Numbered from the stretch's first letter, positions 32,150 through 42,128 are shown. The stretch is 46,071 bases of DNA from Actinomycetota bacterium (GCA_963169665.1 CAUJET010000193.1:1-46071), one strand, 5' to 3'. Numbers and translations: made by a program. Notes: generated from the letters alone by a model not told the origin.

Positions 32150-32608
32150 TCAGTGCCTGAAGACGGGGTATCCGCCAAAGCGGATGCTGGCGCCGGCCAG
32201 GACGAACAGGACCGCGGCGAGGCTGACGATGCGGATGTGCCACGCAAGGGTCGGCAGGGTCGCGTCCGAGAGCTTCGGAATGACTCGGAACCTGGCGTGC
32301 ACGGCGAGTCCGACCGTGACCGCCAGGAGGCCGAGCTTGAGCTGGACCACCCGTGCGACCGAGTTACCCTCGAACCAGTGGTCGGGTGAACCGAGGAGGT
32401 GCTCGGCGAGCCACAGACCAGTGACGATCTGCACCCCGAGAGCCGGGAGGCCGATCCGCTCGAATCGCTGCTCGAACTGGCTGACGATTGCCGCACGCTG
32501 TTGCCGGAGGGCGTCGGGGAGGATCGTCAACGCGAGCACCAGGTGGCCACCGGCCCAGATGGTGGCACCGAGGATGTGCAGGCTCAGGAAGGTGTAGTAG
32601 CTCGCCAT
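32150..32608 (-). CDS. CopD-like small membrane protein (copy 2)
   Basis: 152 residues, the same length as the copy at 21759-22217 and identical to it in most positions, including HILGATIWAGGHLVLA in helix 1, FERIGLPAL, and the C-terminal WHIR-IVSLAAVLFVLAGAS segment. Four membrane helices with conserved His suggest heme or copper binding. It is the last gene of a minus-strand run with a truncated globin and a polytopic membrane protein, 66 bases after the latter. Two close paralogues within 11 kb, each at the end of a globin-containing run, suggest duplication within the island and a shared role. Confidence 0.85.
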   Translation of the reverse strand: MASYYTFLSLHILGATIWAGGHLVLALTILPDALRQQRAAIVSQFEQRFERIGLPALGVQIVTGLWLAEHLLGSPDHWFEGNSVARVVQLKLGLLAVTVGLAVHARFRVIPKLSDATLPTLAWHIRIVSLAAVLFVLAGASIRFGGYPVFRH

Positions 32609-32674
32609 CTCAGGTTTGCCTCCTCATCGATTGGCCGAGGCGAGTCCAGGTGGACCGATCGGCGTGCGCAGTCG

Positions 32675-33910
32675 TCAGACACGATCGCTGCTCTTCGTCC
32701 CGGCGAGCAGTCCTCCGGCGCGGATCACGATGTCGGCGAGCCAGACCGCCAGCACGGCGGCGAGGACCGGGCCGCCACCGGCAAGGGCCGCGACGGCCGC
32801 GATGTTGCCGGCAGTGAGTGAGACCCAGGAGCGGGTGATGGCGAAGCCGGCGGTAAGGCGTTGGTGTCCGCCACCGCGCAGCACGGGGCCGAGGTAGGCG
32901 AGCGACGCGACGAGGATCTGCACGAAGCCGCCGATCACAAGGGTTTGCAGGATCGCATGATCGTCGGTCCTCCGCAGGCTGGCGAGCGCCAATGCCACGG
33001 TCATCGCCACCCACCATGCGATTCCAGACATCAACTGCAGCAGCCGCGGTCCAGCCCACCGAAGGCGCCCCTTCGAATACACCGGCAGCATTGCGGCGAC
33101 AACGAGCAGGCCCATCGCATACGTGATGAGTCCGCCCGCGGCGACGCCCGATCGATCGAGGATCTGCCCCGACGCAGCGACTGCGGTGGCGGCGGCGAGA
33201 ACGAAGAACGTGATGCGCATCGTCGTGGGCGTGGCGCGTGACGACATCTTGCTGCGCACTTGCGTCGCGGCGAAGTAGGGCAGGGTTGCAGCGATGACGA
33301 GGCCGACGAGACCGAACACGTTGAGCACCAGGTGCGCCCCGCGAATCTCGACGTTGCGGCTGCCGCCGCGACCGACGCCGAGCACGATCCCGAGCGACAT
33401 CCCGACAGCACCGGCGACGACAGCGGCCACGTAAGCCTCGATCGCCGGAGCGAAGCGGTCGGTCACCGCCTGACGCAAGATCCGGATCACGATGAAGCCC
33501 AACGCAACCATCGCGACGACCACCGTGGCTCCCCCAGCGGCGAACAAGAATTTGCGGTCGGTCTCATGGCCGACGACGAGCACGACCGCACCGATCGCGA
33601 GCGCCCATCGCTGCCCACCGGCCACCGCCGGTCGTGGGGCAGGGGCAGACGACCAGGTGACGGCGAGCATCTGGGTGGCGGCGGAGATCGCGCTCAGCAG
33701 CCCACCGACGACGAAGAGGTGCAGCGGCATCCACCAGCCGGCGCGCGCGACCATGCTGAGGACCGCCGCCACCGCGAACCCGGCCGCGACAATGAGCCCA
33801 CGTCGGGTCTGGGCGTGCACCTCAGCGACGCGCCCGGGCGCACCGCGACCGGCGGCTGAGCCGACGTGGGTGTCCGTCGGTTCGGTAGGGAGCGGCACGG
33901 ATCGGGTCAT
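32675..33910 (-). CDS. Polytopic membrane protein of NO/nitrite-reductase-associated type
   Basis: 411 residues with about eleven or twelve membrane helices. I do not have a firm family name. The pattern, with His in GWWMPLHLFVVGGLLSAI, GHETDRKFLF and EIRGAHLVLNVFGLVGLV, is like the membrane domain found in front of actinobacterial copper nitrite reductases and resembles NnrS-type heme-copper membrane proteins of NO metabolism. This is motif-level only. It starts 11 bases after a truncated globin gene and is followed by a CopD-like gene. A role in NO response or membrane redox is inferred from the neighbours. Residues 1-45 are hydrophilic. Confidence 0.7.
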   Translation of the reverse strand: MTRSVPLPTEPTDTHVGSAAGRGAPGRVAEVHAQTRRGLIVAAGFAVAAVLSMVARAGWWMPLHLFVVGGLLSAISAATQMLAVTWSSAPAPRPAVAGGQRWALAIGAVVLVVGHETDRKFLFAAGGATVVVAMVALGFIVIRILRQAVTDRFAPAIEAYVAAVVAGAVGMSLGIVLGVGRGGSRNVEIRGAHLVLNVFGLVGLVIAATLPYFAATQVRSKMSSRATPTTMRITFFVLAAATAVAASGQILDRSGVAAGGLITYAMGLLVVAAMLPVYSKGRLRWAGPRLLQLMSGIAWWVAMTVALALASLRRTDDHAILQTLVIGGFVQILVASLAYLGPVLRGGGHQRLTAGFAITRSWVSLTAGNIAAVAALAGGGPVLAAVLAVWLADIVIRAGGLLAGTKSSDRV

Positions 33911-33921
33911 CGCAGCGCTCG

Positions 33922-34350
33922 TCAGGTCGATGCGGCTGGATCGAGCGACACGGCGTGACCGAGTAGTTGGTGGCTGTGGACTCGGGCGACGTTGTCGGCG
34001 AGGTCGCGGGCGCGTTGCGCGTTGGGTCCGGTCCAGCCGAGCTCGATCGTCTCGTGGAACAGGGTCAGCCATCGCTCGAAGTGCGCTGCGGTGAACTCGC
34101 GCTGCGCATGGACGAGCATGTGGGCACGGAACGGGTTGCCCTGATAGCCCGGTTGACCGAGCAGCGCCCGGCACCAGAACGCGGCCAGCTTGGGCAGGTG
34201 CTCGTTCCAGTCGACCCGTGCGACCTCGTTGAACATCGGGCCGAGGAGGTCGTCCTGGGTGACGTCGGCATAGAACCGGCGGACCATCTCGGCGATCTCG
34301 TCGTCGCTGTCCAGATCACCGGTCGGATCCGGTCGCGGACTGTCTCGCAT
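33922..34350 (-). CDS. Group III truncated hemoglobin (copy 3)
   Basis: 142 residues from the ATG at 34350, which has GGAG eight bases upstream; a TTG at 34353 is the only longer choice. Group III marks are clear: MVRRFYADVTQDDLLGPMF, HLPKLAAFWCRALLGQPGYQ, the proximal His in FTAAHFERWLTLFHETI and GWTGPNAQRA. It is the shortest and most typical of the three globin domains in the window. It is divergent from the suf operon; the 79-base region between them contains an AT-rich motif also found before the ferredoxin gene at 40912. Likely NO or O2 binding and detoxification. Confidence 0.92.
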   Translation of the reverse strand: MRDSPRPDPTGDLDSDDEIAEMVRRFYADVTQDDLLGPMFNEVARVDWNEHLPKLAAFWCRALLGQPGYQGNPFRAHMLVHAQREFTAAHFERWLTLFHETIELGWTGPNAQRARDLADNVARVHSHQLLGHAVSLDPAAST

Positions 34351-34377
34351 CAACTACTCCAGACATCGCCTTTGGAA

Positions 34378-34403
34378 TATTTCTAGTATACACTGTGATA
34401 AAG
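34378..34403. promoter_or_regulatory. Shared AT-rich promoter motif, site A
   Basis: TATTTCTA (34378-34385), five bases, CACTGT (34391-34396), then GATAAA. The same 14 defined bases with the same spacing recur at 40855. For the divergent globin gene the reverse strand offers TATACT (34390-34385) as a -10. The site could be a common operator (SufR-like or NsrR-like) or a special promoter form. Confidence 0.55.
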
Positions 34404-34429
34404 TCAGGTGCGAGCAGGGAGAGCAATCA

Positions 34430-36611
<2,182 letters not shown>

Positions 36612-36615
<4 letters not shown>

Positions 36616-37862
36616 AAGCGGCGGACGGTTCGGTGATGGACTACCCGTCCACCAAGGAAGAGGCCTGGCGGTACACGCCGGTCGACGAGATCGTCTCCCG
36701 GCTGGCAGCGGCAGCGACGATGCCTGCGACCGGCACATCGGTGTCACGCCAGGTCGTCGACGCGCTCGCCGGCGACCACGGCGGACCACGCCTCGTGTTC
36801 GTGAACGGCGTCTACGACGCCGACCTCTCCGACCACGACAACGTCCCTGCCGGCCTGTGGTGCGGGCTCGCCGATCTGTCGCACGGCCGGGCCGCCGCGA
36901 ATGTTGCGCTGGCCGGCATCGATTGGGCGGTCGATGGGTTCCTCGCCCGCAACCACGCCGACGGCCACGACAGTGCCGTGGTCGTCGTCGACCCCGGCGT
37001 GCGGATCGACGTGCCGGTTCACGTCGTCCACGTCTCCGCACCCGACAACACGGGTGAACGTGCTGACTCCGCCACCATCTCGCACCCGCGCACGATCATC
37101 GACGTGGGCTCTGGCAGCCGCATCGCTCTCATCCAGACGTACTGCGGGCTCGACGGCCGCGCGGTGACCAACGCCTCCACGACCATCCGCGTCGGCCGCC
37201 ATGCCGAGGTCGACCATTGCCGGGTCCAGACCGAGTCGACGGCGGCGACACACATCGGCCACACCCGAATCGAGCAGGAAGAGGGCTCTCGACTGCGAAT
37301 GATTTCGGTGACGATCGGCGGTGACATCGCCCGCAACGCGATCGATGTCCACCTGCACGGACCCGACGCCCAGACCGAACTCGTCGGCGTCAACGTGACC
37401 ACGGGCCGTCAGCGTCACGACACCGTGGTCACCGTCGATCACGCGGCGTCGCGATGCGCGAGCACCCAGCGCTTCACCGGCGTCATCGACGACCACGGTC
37501 GCGGCTCGTTCAGCGGCGAGATCATCGTGCGACCGGGCACCGTCGCCACCGACGCCCATCAATCCAACCGGAACCTGGTCCTCAGCCCGAACGCAGAAGC
37601 CGACACCCGACCATGGCTGCAGATCCTGGCCGACGACGTGCGCTGCACCCACGGAGCCACCGTCGGCCGCCTCGACGACGATGCACTCTTCTACCTGCGC
37701 AGCAGGGGCATCCCCCTCGACGAGGCACGGACGATGCTCATCGGCGCGTTCATCCGCGACGTCACCGACGCGATCCCGCATCCGTCACTCCGCACCCATG
37801 TCGCGGCGATCATCGCCGCGAGCAACGGCATGGTTGCGACCGATCCCGAGCGGATGCGATGA
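36612..37862 (+). CDS. sufD: Fe-S assembly protein SufD
   Basis: 416 residues. Begins with the SufD-like PSTKEEAWRYTPVDEIV and ends in the beta-helix core: STQRFTGVIDDHGRGSFSGE, SNRNLVLSPNAEADTRPWLQ, and VRCTHGATVGRLDDDALFYL with the conserved His of the SufB-SufD cluster interface. The central right-handed beta-helix partners SufB. Starts with a four-base overlap on sufC, and its stop overlaps sufT likewise. Length and motifs are normal, so the SufBCD core here looks functional. Confidence 0.95.
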
Positions 37863-38404
37863 GCCCCTGGTCCCCGATCGAACTCACCCGCGACTGCACG
37901 GCCACCACCGTGCCTCGCGGTGAGCAGGTCGCCCTCACTGCAGGCGGACTCGTCGAGATCGTCCAACGACTCGGCGGCAGCATCACGGTGCGCACCGAGA
38001 TGGGTTCGCTCCTCCGTCTCGATGGTGCCGACGCCGACGTGCTCGGCCTCGAAGTGGTCAACGATGTCAGTGCGGGCACGGCAACAGGGGGGTTCGAGCT
38101 CACTCGCGTCACCGACGCGCTGCAGGGCATCTACGACCCCGAGATCCCGGTCAGCATCGTCGAGCTCGGTCTCATCTACCGCTGCGAGGAGGTTCCATGC
38201 CCGGACGGAACCAGGCGAATCGAGATCGACATGTCCATGACCGCTCCCGGCTGCGGCATGGGCGACGTTCTGCGCGCCGACGCCCTCCGCGCTGTCCAGG
38301 CTGTCCCGGGCGTCGACGAGGTCGACGTCACCCTCGTCTGGGATCCACCATGGACGATCCAACGCATGAGCGAAGCGGCCCGCCTCCAACTCGGGATGCT
38401 CTGA
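37859..38404 (+). CDS. sufT: Iron-sulfur assembly factor SufT (N-terminal domain plus DUF59)
   Basis: 181 residues. N-terminal ELTRDCTATTVPRGEQVAL to about 75 is the SufT-specific domain (LGGSITVRTEMGSLLRLDG). From about 80 comes the DUF59/MIP18 domain: LQGIYDPEIPVSIVELGLIY, then MTAPGCGMGDVLRADA with its conserved Cys and VDEVDVTLVWDPPWT. SufT takes part in maturation of iron-sulfur proteins, particularly under low iron or heavy demand. It is coupled to sufD by a four-base overlap. The fifth gene follows after five bases. Confidence 0.92.
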   Translation: MSPWSPIELTRDCTATTVPRGEQVALTAGGLVEIVQRLGGSITVRTEMGSLLRLDGADADVLGLEVVNDVSAGTATGGFELTRVTDALQGIYDPEIPVSIVELGLIYRCEEVPCPDGTRRIEIDMSMTAPGCGMGDVLRADALRAVQAVPGVDEVDVTLVWDPPWTIQRMSEAARLQLGML

Positions 38405-38409
38405 TCCAC

Positions 38410-38820
38410 ATGAGCCCTCGGATCTGGATCCGCCGGGCCTACGAGCCGCCGTCGCTCGTGGACGGCCACCGCGTACTCGTCGATCGTCTCTGGCCACGCG
38501 GGATCAGCAAGACCGAGCTGCGCATCGACACATGGGCGCGCGATGTGGCGCCGAGCGATGAGCTGCGGAGATGGTTCGGTCACGACGCGACGCGATGGAA
38601 CGAGTTCCGCACCCGCTACCGGCGCGAGCTCGAAGCCCACACCGGCGCGGCAGCCGTCGAGTTCGCCGCCCTCGTCGACCGCGTCGCGGCCGGACGCGTC
38701 ACGCTCGTGTTCGGTGCCCGCGACAGGCGGCACAGCAACGCGGTCGTGTTGCGAGAGGTACTCGAGGAGCGCACCAGCTCACCGACGAAGGCCTCCACCT
38801 CGAGGGCGTCCGGCGAGTGA
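38410..38820 (+). CDS. DUF488 (YeaO-like) protein
   Basis: 136 residues from the ATG at 38410, five bases after sufT. The family core is plain: RRAYEPPSLVDGHRVLVDRL, then WPRGISKTELRIDTWARDVA, PSDELRRWFGH and VTLVFGARDRRHSNAVVL. DUF488 proteins are small cytoplasmic proteins of unknown function, often found beside nitrite, heme or iron-sulfur genes. The catalytic residues, if any, are not established. Location suggests cotranscription with suf genes. Confidence 0.88.
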   Translation: MSPRIWIRRAYEPPSLVDGHRVLVDRLWPRGISKTELRIDTWARDVAPSDELRRWFGHDATRWNEFRTRYRRELEAHTGAAAVEFAALVDRVAAGRVTLVFGARDRRHSNAVVLREVLEERTSSPTKASTSRASGE

Positions 38821-39323
38821 CCCCCTCTCAACAGTCTCGACACGTGCCGACCACCAACGACCGCAACGCATCACAGCCGTGGCGACCCAGCATTCCCTTG
38901 TTGGCCGCCGGCAGTGTGGCGATCATCGCCGGTGGCTTGGCCGCGGCCGTGACAGGCCCCACCGAGTGGGACCATGGTTCATGGGTGGCAGCATTCCTCG
39001 TTCTCGTGACAGGTGTCGCCCAGATCGGCCTCGGCACTGGCCAGGCACAACTCGCCCCCGTCACTCCGGGCATCGGCTTCGCCGCTGTGGAATGTGCGTT
39101 GTGGAACGCGGGCTGCCTGGCCGTGATCGTCGGAACACTGCTCTCGGCTCCGATCGCCGTGTCCATCGGTAGCGCACTGTTGGTAGCCGCTCTCGGGATG
39201 TCCACGTTCGCCGTTCGGGGAACCGGTGGACGAAGGTTACTCCTCGTGCTGTACCGGGCGTTGCTGATCGTGCTCCTCGTGAGCATCCCGATCGGCACCA
39301 CACTCGCGTGGACGCGACACTGA
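38817..39323 (+). CDS. Four-helix membrane protein of unknown family
   Basis: 168 residues if the GTG at 38817, which overlaps the DUF488 stop (GTGA), is used; a GTG at 38844 would give 159. Hydrophobic segments at about 30-50, 57-75, 90-118 and 125-160 in the longer numbering suggest four or five helices, with a hydrophilic N-terminus. Contains GTGQAQLAPVTPGIGFAAVE. I do not recognise the family. It ends the suf run and faces the HiPIP-like gene across a nested inverted repeat that may terminate both. Confidence 0.7.
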   Translation: MTPSQQSRHVPTTNDRNASQPWRPSIPLLAAGSVAIIAGGLAAAVTGPTEWDHGSWVAAFLVLVTGVAQIGLGTGQAQLAPVTPGIGFAAVECALWNAGCLAVIVGTLLSAPIAVSIGSALLVAALGMSTFAVRGTGGRRLLLVLYRALLIVLLVSIPIGTTLAWTRH

Positions 39324-39336
39324 TCTCACATCATCC

Positions 39337-39378
39337 CCGCGCAGCCTCGACGCGCGTCGACGGACCGGCGCTGCGCGG
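39337..39378. terminator. Nested inverted repeats between convergent genes
   Basis: Outer arms CCGCGCAGC (39337-39345) and GCTGCGCGG (39370-39378) are perfect; the loop holds a second perfect palindrome, TCGACGCGCGTCGA (39347-39360). It lies between two genes ending towards each other, as expected of a bidirectional terminator. No T run is seen, common in very GC-rich genomes. Confidence 0.45.
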
Positions 39379-39381
39379 CCG

Positions 39382-39630
39382 TCACTGCGCTTCGCCGAGC
39401 TCCTCCCACCACTGACACCACCACTGCGCTCCAACGAGGATGCGGAGCTTCGGGTGCCAGCAGTACGAGAGGTCGGCCGTGTTCTCCAGGTAGTAGACGC
39501 AGTTCTCGCATTTCTCAGCGCCCGAAGGCTTTCCCTTCAGCACGGCATTCTGTGCGAGGTAGCGCAGCTCGAGCGAGAGCTTCTCGTCGATCTCTTTGGG
39601 CTCGGGGTCGGGGATGACGTAGTCGGTCAT
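39382..39630 (-). CDS. Small HiPIP-like [4Fe-4S] protein
   Basis: 82 residues. Four Cys at 41, 44, 57 and 72 give C-x2-C-x12-C-x14-C with CENCVYY and CQWWEE, close to the high-potential iron-sulfur protein pattern (C-x2-C, then two more Cys among aromatic residues). No signal peptide, unlike periplasmic HiPIPs, so it is likely cytoplasmic. Small subunits of glycyl radical enzymes such as BssC and HpdC have similar motifs but no such enzyme is here. Its ATG overlaps the HMA-Ric stop by four bases, so it probably acts with that repair protein, possibly as electron donor (inference). Confidence 0.75.
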   Translation of the reverse strand: MTDYVIPDPEPKEIDEKLSLELRYLAQNAVLKGKPSGAEKCENCVYYLENTADLSYCWHPKLRILVGAQWWCQWWEELGEAQ

Positions 39631-40673
39631 CGCTGGACCGCGCCAACGCTTGCCGCGGGGCGCTCCACGAGCAGGGCCCGGGCTGCAGGGAACAGCACGT
39701 TGTTCTCCTTGTGCACATGGAGATGCGTATCAGCCTCGAGGTCGGCCAGGGCCCGATAGCACGCCGCGTATGAGGCGCATCCATCCGCAGGTGTGACGAA
39801 GCCACCGGTCACGCGTCGCAGCTCCTCGAGGAGTGCACCGACCGTCTCGTGCTCGCTCGCGAGCACCTCGATCTGCTCCGCCAGCTGTTCGATGTCGGGT
39901 GAGGACTGATCCGCCGGCGCAGACAGGTGCCGGATCATCGGGAACAGCACCTGTTCCTCCCGGATCAGATGCGGTTCGAAATCGGCGCGCAGCTCGGCGA
40001 AGAGCCGTTGGACCTCCGCGAGCTCATGGTGCCGATCGCCGTGCACGTTGACGATCTTGTCGACCAGTGCGCTGATGCGCGAGAGCTCGGACCACAGGTA
40101 GCGGTGGTGGACGGATTCGATGTGATCGACCAGATCAGCCGGCCCGAGCGACGCCCATGCTGCGGCCGGTTCATCGACGCGGACGGCCGACAGTTCGTCG
40201 GCGACGGCCTGTGGGTCCGCGCCGATCTCGACGGCTGCAGCGGCGAGGGTCCGGGCTCCGTGGCAGCAGTAGTCCAGACCGCGCCGTTCCAGGTCGGTGG
40301 CCAGTGATGGGTGGAGGGTGACGATCTCGCCGAGTGTCATCGATGGGTTGATGGTGTTCATGTCGGACCTCGCAGGTGGCGTGTCGCAAGCCGCCTTGTG
40401 GGCGACTCGCTGGTGGATGCATGGCGCCGAGAGGGCGACCGGTTCGAGGGGCACCATCCGGATCTCGTTGGAGAACATCTCGATGCCGTGCAGATGGTCG
40501 CGGATGGTCGCGGTGATCACGTCGAGCGCGGCGTCGTCGTGGTCGATCTCGATGCACGATTCACCGATCGATCCGTGGACCGCGCTGACCCCGTCGATAC
40601 GGCCGAGGCCATCGAGCGCCTCGTTGAAGCAGATCGAGCAGTTGGCCCCGGCAATTCGCAGTGTTGTCTGCAT
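39627..40673 (-). CDS. ric: HMA-domain/Ric (ScdA) fusion, iron-sulfur repair protein (copy 2)
   Basis: 348 residues in one frame. Residues 1-75 are a heavy-metal-associated ferredoxin-like domain with a CxxC (GANCSIC, Cys12 and Cys15) followed by GLGRIDGVSAVHGS. A linker with two further Cys (about 85-100) leads to an ATG at codon 105. From there runs a complete Ric: LDYCCHGARTL and hemerythrin-like His sets HIESVHHRYLW, HGDRHHEL, EPHLIREEQVLFP, EHETVGALL, HLHVHKENNVLFP. Ric alone might also be made from the internal ATG at 40361, but its ribosome site is poor. The fusion suggests handling of iron or copper during cluster repair. Confidence 0.88.
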   Translation of the reverse strand: MQTTLRIAGANCSICFNEALDGLGRIDGVSAVHGSIGESCIEIDHDDAALDVITATIRDHLHGIEMFSNEIRMVPLEPVALSAPCIHQRVAHKAACDTPPARSDMNTINPSMTLGEIVTLHPSLATDLERRGLDYCCHGARTLAAAAVEIGADPQAVADELSAVRVDEPAAAWASLGPADLVDHIESVHHRYLWSELSRISALVDKIVNVHGDRHHELAEVQRLFAELRADFEPHLIREEQVLFPMIRHLSAPADQSSPDIEQLAEQIEVLASEHETVGALLEELRRVTGGFVTPADGCASYAACYRALADLEADTHLHVHKENNVLFPAARALLVERPAASVGAVQR

Positions 40674-40773
40674 GGTCGCCTTCTTTCAGGAATCGAGCCG
40701 CCCGGCTGGGCGGATCGGTCGATGTCGCGTCAGCGAGCTGGCGGGGCGGGCTTCCACCCGGTCCGTGCCGCGC

Positions 40774-40800
40774 GACCAGGTACGTGCTTCGTACCTGGTC
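40774..40800. promoter_or_regulatory. 10-base inverted repeat in the HMA-Ric/ferredoxin divergent region
   Basis: Perfect arms GACCAGGTAC (40774-40783) and GTACCTGGTC (40791-40800) with a seven-base spacer, about 100 bases upstream of the HMA-Ric start. It could be an operator or a 5' leader hairpin of the ric transcript. Confidence 0.5.
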
Positions 40801-40854
40801 GAGATCGATCGCGTGCTTCGCGTCCACACCTACAAGCTACTCCATGCCCCGGTT

Positions 40855-40880
40855 TATTTCTACCAATCACTGTATATAAT
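40855..40880 (+). promoter_or_regulatory. Shared AT-rich promoter motif, site B, with -10
   Basis: TATTTCTA (40855-40862), five bases, CACTGT (40868-40873), one base, then a perfect -10 TATAAT (40875-40880), which lies 31 bases before the ferredoxin ATG. No good -35 is seen at 17 bases; the conserved motif covers that position instead. The first 19 positions repeat the layout of site A at 34378. Confidence 0.6.
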
Positions 40881-40911
40881 CGTCGGCGAGTGAACTGCCG
40901 GGAGGCGTCGA

Positions 40912-41175
40912 ATGAAGGTGTGGATCGATCAGGACCTCTGCACCGGGGACGGCCTGTGCGCGGAGATCGCCCCAGACGTGTTCTTCGGTCAGGATGACGG
41001 GCTCTTCTACGTCCAAGAATCAGCAGCGAACTTCGGCACCGAAACGCTCTTCGACGGCACGTCGAACCCTGCCGGGTCCGATGGCATGGCACGGATTCCG
41101 GACAACGGCATGGACCGCGTGATCGAGGCCGCCGAGGAATGCCCCGGCGAATGCATCTTCATCGAAGTCGAATGA
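40912..41175 (+). CDS. Small ferredoxin ([3Fe-4S] or [4Fe-4S])
   Basis: 87 residues with GGGAGG-like ribosome site before the ATG. Cys10 and Cys16 (LCTGDGLC) and Cys77 and Cys81 (ECPGEC) give C-x5-C and C-x3-C, the form of actinobacterial single-cluster ferredoxins, with about 25 extra residues in the middle (around 38-62). The missing middle Cys of C-x2-C-x2-C suggests a 3Fe-4S cluster or a fourth ligand from Cys81. Such proteins are electron donors for cytochromes P450 and other oxygenases; here a redox or repair role with the iron-sulfur neighbours is likely. It has its own promoter with TATAAT. Confidence 0.9.
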   Translation: MKVWIDQDLCTGDGLCAEIAPDVFFGQDDGLFYVQESAANFGTETLFDGTSNPAGSDGMARIPDNGMDRVIEAAEECPGECIFIEVE

Positions 41176-41199
41176 GCTCCTCGTTGGTCCACGGCGGGC

Positions 41200-41847
41200 T
41201 CAACGCTCGACGTGACAACGCAGGCGGCATTGCCCTCGACGCGGGTCCCTTGGGATGAGTTCGTCGATCACGAGACCGACGAGTGAGTCGGCAGCACCGA
41301 ACGCGATACCGAGATGCAGCCCGCAGACCGTGTCGGGATCGACGAGCGCCGTTGTCTCGAACGGACATGCACCCAACGTGATGTCGACCTGATCGCCGCG
41401 TTGTTCGGCGACGGGCTGGAAACCGTGCTGGGCCATCTGCTCGACCAACCGTGCGACCGGATCGGCAACATCACTCGATCCGAGTCGACCGCGTCGACCG
41501 GCACGACGACCGACTTCGACCGCCGACTCCCCGGTGCGGATGATCTCGGTCAACATCAGGCTCAGTCGCTCGTACGGCCCGGCCACCCCCCACCGACTGT
41601 CGGCCGAGGCGTCGACCGTGTAGCGCAGTCGGGGGCGACCCCGTCCGACCGAGGGCGCGGTCGACTCGACGACGAGGCCGGCCTCGACGAGCTTGGCGAG
41701 ATGCTGCCGGATGGCATTGTGGTGAAGACCGAGATGCTCGGTGAGCTCGGCAACCTCGACGGGCCGCGCCGCGTCGGCGATGTACCGGAAGAGTTCGTGA
41801 CGAGTTGGATCGCCGAGCGCGCGAGCCTGGATCTGCAGCGTGCTCAT
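41200..41847 (-). CDS. sufR: SufR-like iron-sulfur transcriptional regulator
   Basis: 215 residues. The N-terminal winged helix (about 8-78) has ALGDPTRHELFRYIAD, LTEHLGLHHNAIRQHLAKL and a GRGRPRLRYTV wing. The C-terminal half carries Cys161 (GACPFE), Cys175 (VCGLH), Cys207 and Cys211 (QCRLRC), a set able to hold an iron-sulfur cluster as in SufR of cyanobacteria and actinobacteria. It is likely to repress suf and related genes when its cluster is intact and to release them when NO, oxidants or iron shortage destroy it. Its ATG overlaps the stop of a small membrane gene. The suf operon lies 6 kb away in the same putative island. Confidence 0.85.
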   Translation of the reverse strand: MSTLQIQARALGDPTRHELFRYIADAARPVEVAELTEHLGLHHNAIRQHLAKLVEAGLVVESTAPSVGRGRPRLRYTVDASADSRWGVAGPYERLSLMLTEIIRTGESAVEVGRRAGRRGRLGSSDVADPVARLVEQMAQHGFQPVAEQRGDQVDITLGACPFETTALVDPDTVCGLHLGIAFGAADSLVGLVIDELIPRDPRRGQCRLRCHVER

Positions 41848-42005
41848 CGAGCGCCGACCGTGCTCGCCACGGCCAGGATCAACAGCAGGAGCACGACTCC
41901 AGCCATCAGTAGATTCGCCTTCAGTGCCGGATGAGCCGGTTGCTCCCGACCCCGATCAACTTGGTTCTGCTTCACCGTCTTCGACCCCACGGTCTGGTTG
42001 GACAT
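41844..42005 (-). CDS. 53-residue single-span membrane protein upstream of sufR
   Basis: An ATG at 42005 with a GGGAGAG site opens a 53-residue frame whose stop overlaps the sufR ATG (ATGA). The first 30 residues are hydrophilic and basic (MSNQTVGSKTVKQ), then one strongly hydrophobic helix (LLMAGVVLLLLILAVAS) closes the protein, a tail-anchored type. No family recognised. The overlap, ribosome site and good hydrophobic profile support it as a real gene cotranscribed with sufR. Confidence 0.6.
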   Translation of the reverse strand: MSNQTVGSKTVKQNQVDRGREQPAHPALKANLLMAGVVLLLLILAVASTVGAR

Positions 42006-42128
42006 CTGCTCTCCCACTCGGCGCCGCTGGACCGATGCCGAACTCTGACAGTAGTTGTTCGGCTCGAACGACTCAGCTCGTAGTTTATCTAGTAGGTTGT
42101 GGAATTATAGACGAGAGCGAAAGTCGAG

